Assembly: GCA_964370765.1 (NCBI GenBank)
Contig: CAYJKW010000004.1
Location: 4,031-68,030 of the forward strand
Reading direction: 5' to 3'
Source of the DNA: CAYJBH01 sp964370765
GTDB taxonomy: Bacteria; Bacillota; Clostridia; Oscillospirales; Ruminococcaceae
DNA length: 64,000 nt
The position numbers and the translations under genes are program-made. The notes beneath the pieces are model-generated. The model had not been told where the DNA came from, ran no database searches, and saw nothing but the letters and a program-made list of their open reading frames with translations. Positions 62,781-64,000 of this stretch are shown piece after piece (the first letter of the stretch is position 1; each line of letters opens with the position of its first letter).

Positions 62781-63971
62781 TTATCTTTTATTTAAAAGAT
62801 TAATTATCTCTTCGAAATAGTCGTTGTTTTCTTTCTCTTCATTCCTTTTACGGAGCTCTGACTCTACCTGGTCTTGAACTGCCGGTTCAGTCTGAGACTC
62901 TACCGGAGCTTCGACTTCAACCTCCTCGGTTGCCGGTGTATTGGTAAATTCAAGCGGAATATCAATCCTCGGTGCTGCAGCTGCTGCCTGTTGCTGTATA
63001 GATTCAAATGCAACCGAATTTTCAAAACCTGTAGCTACAACAGTAATACGCATCTCGTCTGTAACAGATTCATCAAACGAAGCACCCCAGATAATATTTG
63101 CATCCGGATGTGTGTTGTTTGTAATCTGTGATGCAGCAAGTTCAACATCTTCAAGACCGATATCAGGAGATGATGTAATATTAATAACAACGCCTCTTGC
63201 GCCGGATATTGAGGTCTCTAACAATGGGCTGGAAATTGCAAGATGTGCAGCTTCCTCCGCCTTGTTTTTACCACTGGAACGACCAACGCCCATATGTGCA
63301 TAGCCTGCATCTTTCATGATTGAGCGAACATCGGCAAAGTCAAGGTTAATAAATGCAGGTAGGTTAATAAGCTCTGCAATACTCTCAACACCCTGACGCA
63401 GAACATTGTCTGCCGACTCGAATGCATTTAACAGCGTTATTTTTTCATCAGAGATTAACTTTAATCTCTCGTTGGGTATAACAATAAGTGAGGCCACTCT
63501 TTCGAGTAGTCCCTTGATACCCTGTTCGGCTATCAACATCTTCCTTTTACCCTCAAAGGCAAAAGGCTTAGTTACTATACCTACAGTAAGTACACCCTGT
63601 TCCTTAGCAACTTCTGCAACTACGGGAGCTGCACCTGTTCCGGTACCACCACCCATTCCGGCAGTGATAAATGCCATCTGAGTACCTTTAAGAGCAGCCG
63701 CAATTTCATCACGACTTTCTTCAGCACTGCGCTGACCTATCTCCGGATCTGCACCGGCGCCTCTGCCCTTTGTGAGCTTGGAGCCGATCTGAACCTTGTG
63801 TGTAGCCTTAGAATTATAAAGAGCCTGTTGATCTGTGTTCATCGCAACAAACTCTACGCCACGAAGGCCGGATAAAATCATTCGGTTAACAGCGTTACCG
63901 CCGCCACCACCAACTCCTATCACCTTAATATTAGTGATGTTCATTAGTTCTTCATCGAGGTGGAAAGCCAC
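62781..63971 (-). CDS. ftsZ: Cell-division GTPase FtsZ
   Basis: FtsZ polymerises into the division ring. The N-terminal GTPase has IKVIGVGGGGGNAVNRM, the tubulin signature GGGTGTGAAPVVAEVAK near residue 108, and the C-terminal domain through NTHPDANIIWGASFDES. A linker rich in Glu and Gln follows. The C-terminal peptide NDYFEEIINLLNKR is an atypical form of the usual DIPxFLRxR tail that binds FtsA, SepF or EzrA. At 396 residues it is standard length. AGGAGG precedes the ATG near the window edge. Confidence 0.97.
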   Translation of the reverse strand: MAFHLDEELMNITNIKVIGVGGGGGNAVNRMILSGLRGVEFVAMNTDQQALYNSKATHKVQIGSKLTKGRGAGADPEIGQRSAEESRDEIAAALKGTQMAFITAGMGGGTGTGAAPVVAEVAKEQGVLTVGIVTKPFAFEGKRKMLIAEQGIKGLLERVASLIVIPNERLKLISDEKITLLNAFESADNVLRQGVESIAELINLPAFINLDFADVRSIMKDAGYAHMGVGRSSGKNKAEEAAHLAISSPLLETSISGARGVVINITSSPDIGLEDVELAASQITNNTHPDANIIWGASFDESVTDEMRITVVATGFENSVAFESIQQQAAAAAPRIDIPLEFTNTPATEEVEVEAPVESQTEPAVQDQVESELRKRNEEKENNDYFEEIINLLNKR

Positions 63972-64000
63972 TACAATTCCTCCTTAGAATTCATATATAT

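Overview
The window is an AT-rich stretch of chromosome from an endospore-forming, low-GC Gram-positive bacterium, most likely a member of the Clostridia. The evidence is a sporulation set (sigma-G, YqfC, YqfD, a YlbJ-like protein, a Spo0A-like regulator), FtsZ with a DivIVA-type protein, RNase M5, the PhoH-YbeY-DgkA-Era-RecO cluster, and tRNA-dependent amidation by GatCAB. Genes are densely packed, often with 1-4 base stop/start overlaps, and no gap exceeds about 300 bases. I see no insertion sequence, prophage, CRISPR array, rRNA or tRNA. This is mostly housekeeping DNA with a few unusual elements.

Layout. 1-8.1 kb: an RluA-type pseudouridine synthase, then a leftward block of RNase M5, HolA, ComEC, a phosphoribosyltransferase, a HIT protein and AlaS. 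8.3-12.4 kb: a rightward set of a divergent Spo0A-like regulator with a degraded receiver pocket, a YwaF-like membrane protein, a DUF4364 regulator and a CASTOR/POLLUX-type channel. 12.4-15.3 kb: an acyltransferase, a DUF6320-like zinc-ribbon membrane protein and an alpha/beta hydrolase. 15.3-23.1 kb: split transketolase, an HD protein, a PC4/YdbC protein, GatB, GatA, GatC and LigA. 23.2-28.2 kb: YibE/F behind a possible attenuator, a lipoprotein, a LysR regulator divergent from a CofE-like ligase, and a DUF2284 protein. 28.2-30.8 kb: a methyltransferase and a membrane diguanylate cyclase.

30.8-37.1 kb holds a second amidotransferase operon: an AspRS fused to GatC, then GatA and GatB. It sits behind a consensus promoter and a structured leader ending in a terminator, immediately downstream of an asparaginase. 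37.1-42.3 kb: a Xer-type recombinase, an ABC-F protein, a lipase-like hydrolase and an HD-GYP protein. 42.3-49.8 kb: MutS2, RecO, Era, DgkA, YbeY, PhoH, YqfD and YqfC, all leftward. 49.8-55.9 kb: a YlbJ-like protein, a small Cys-rich protein, NifS, NifU, MnmA, a bifunctional NAD(P)HX repair enzyme and TspO, all rightward. 55.9-64 kb: a class B PBP overlapping sigma-G, a cyclic-nucleotide-domain/DUF2225 protein, CheV, DivIVA, uridine phosphorylase and FtsZ.

The genes link in several ways. NifS and NifU can feed sulfur to MnmA. The two GatCAB sets probably split or share Glu-tRNA(Gln) and Asp-tRNA(Asn) amidation. GGDEF and HD-GYP proteins imply cyclic-di-GMP turnover, and CheV implies chemotaxis. 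The best candidates for new biology are the Spo0A-like protein with its promoter-overlapping inverted repeat, the structured leader of the AspRS-GatC operon, the YibE/F leader hairpin, and the acyltransferase/DUF6320/hydrolase trio.
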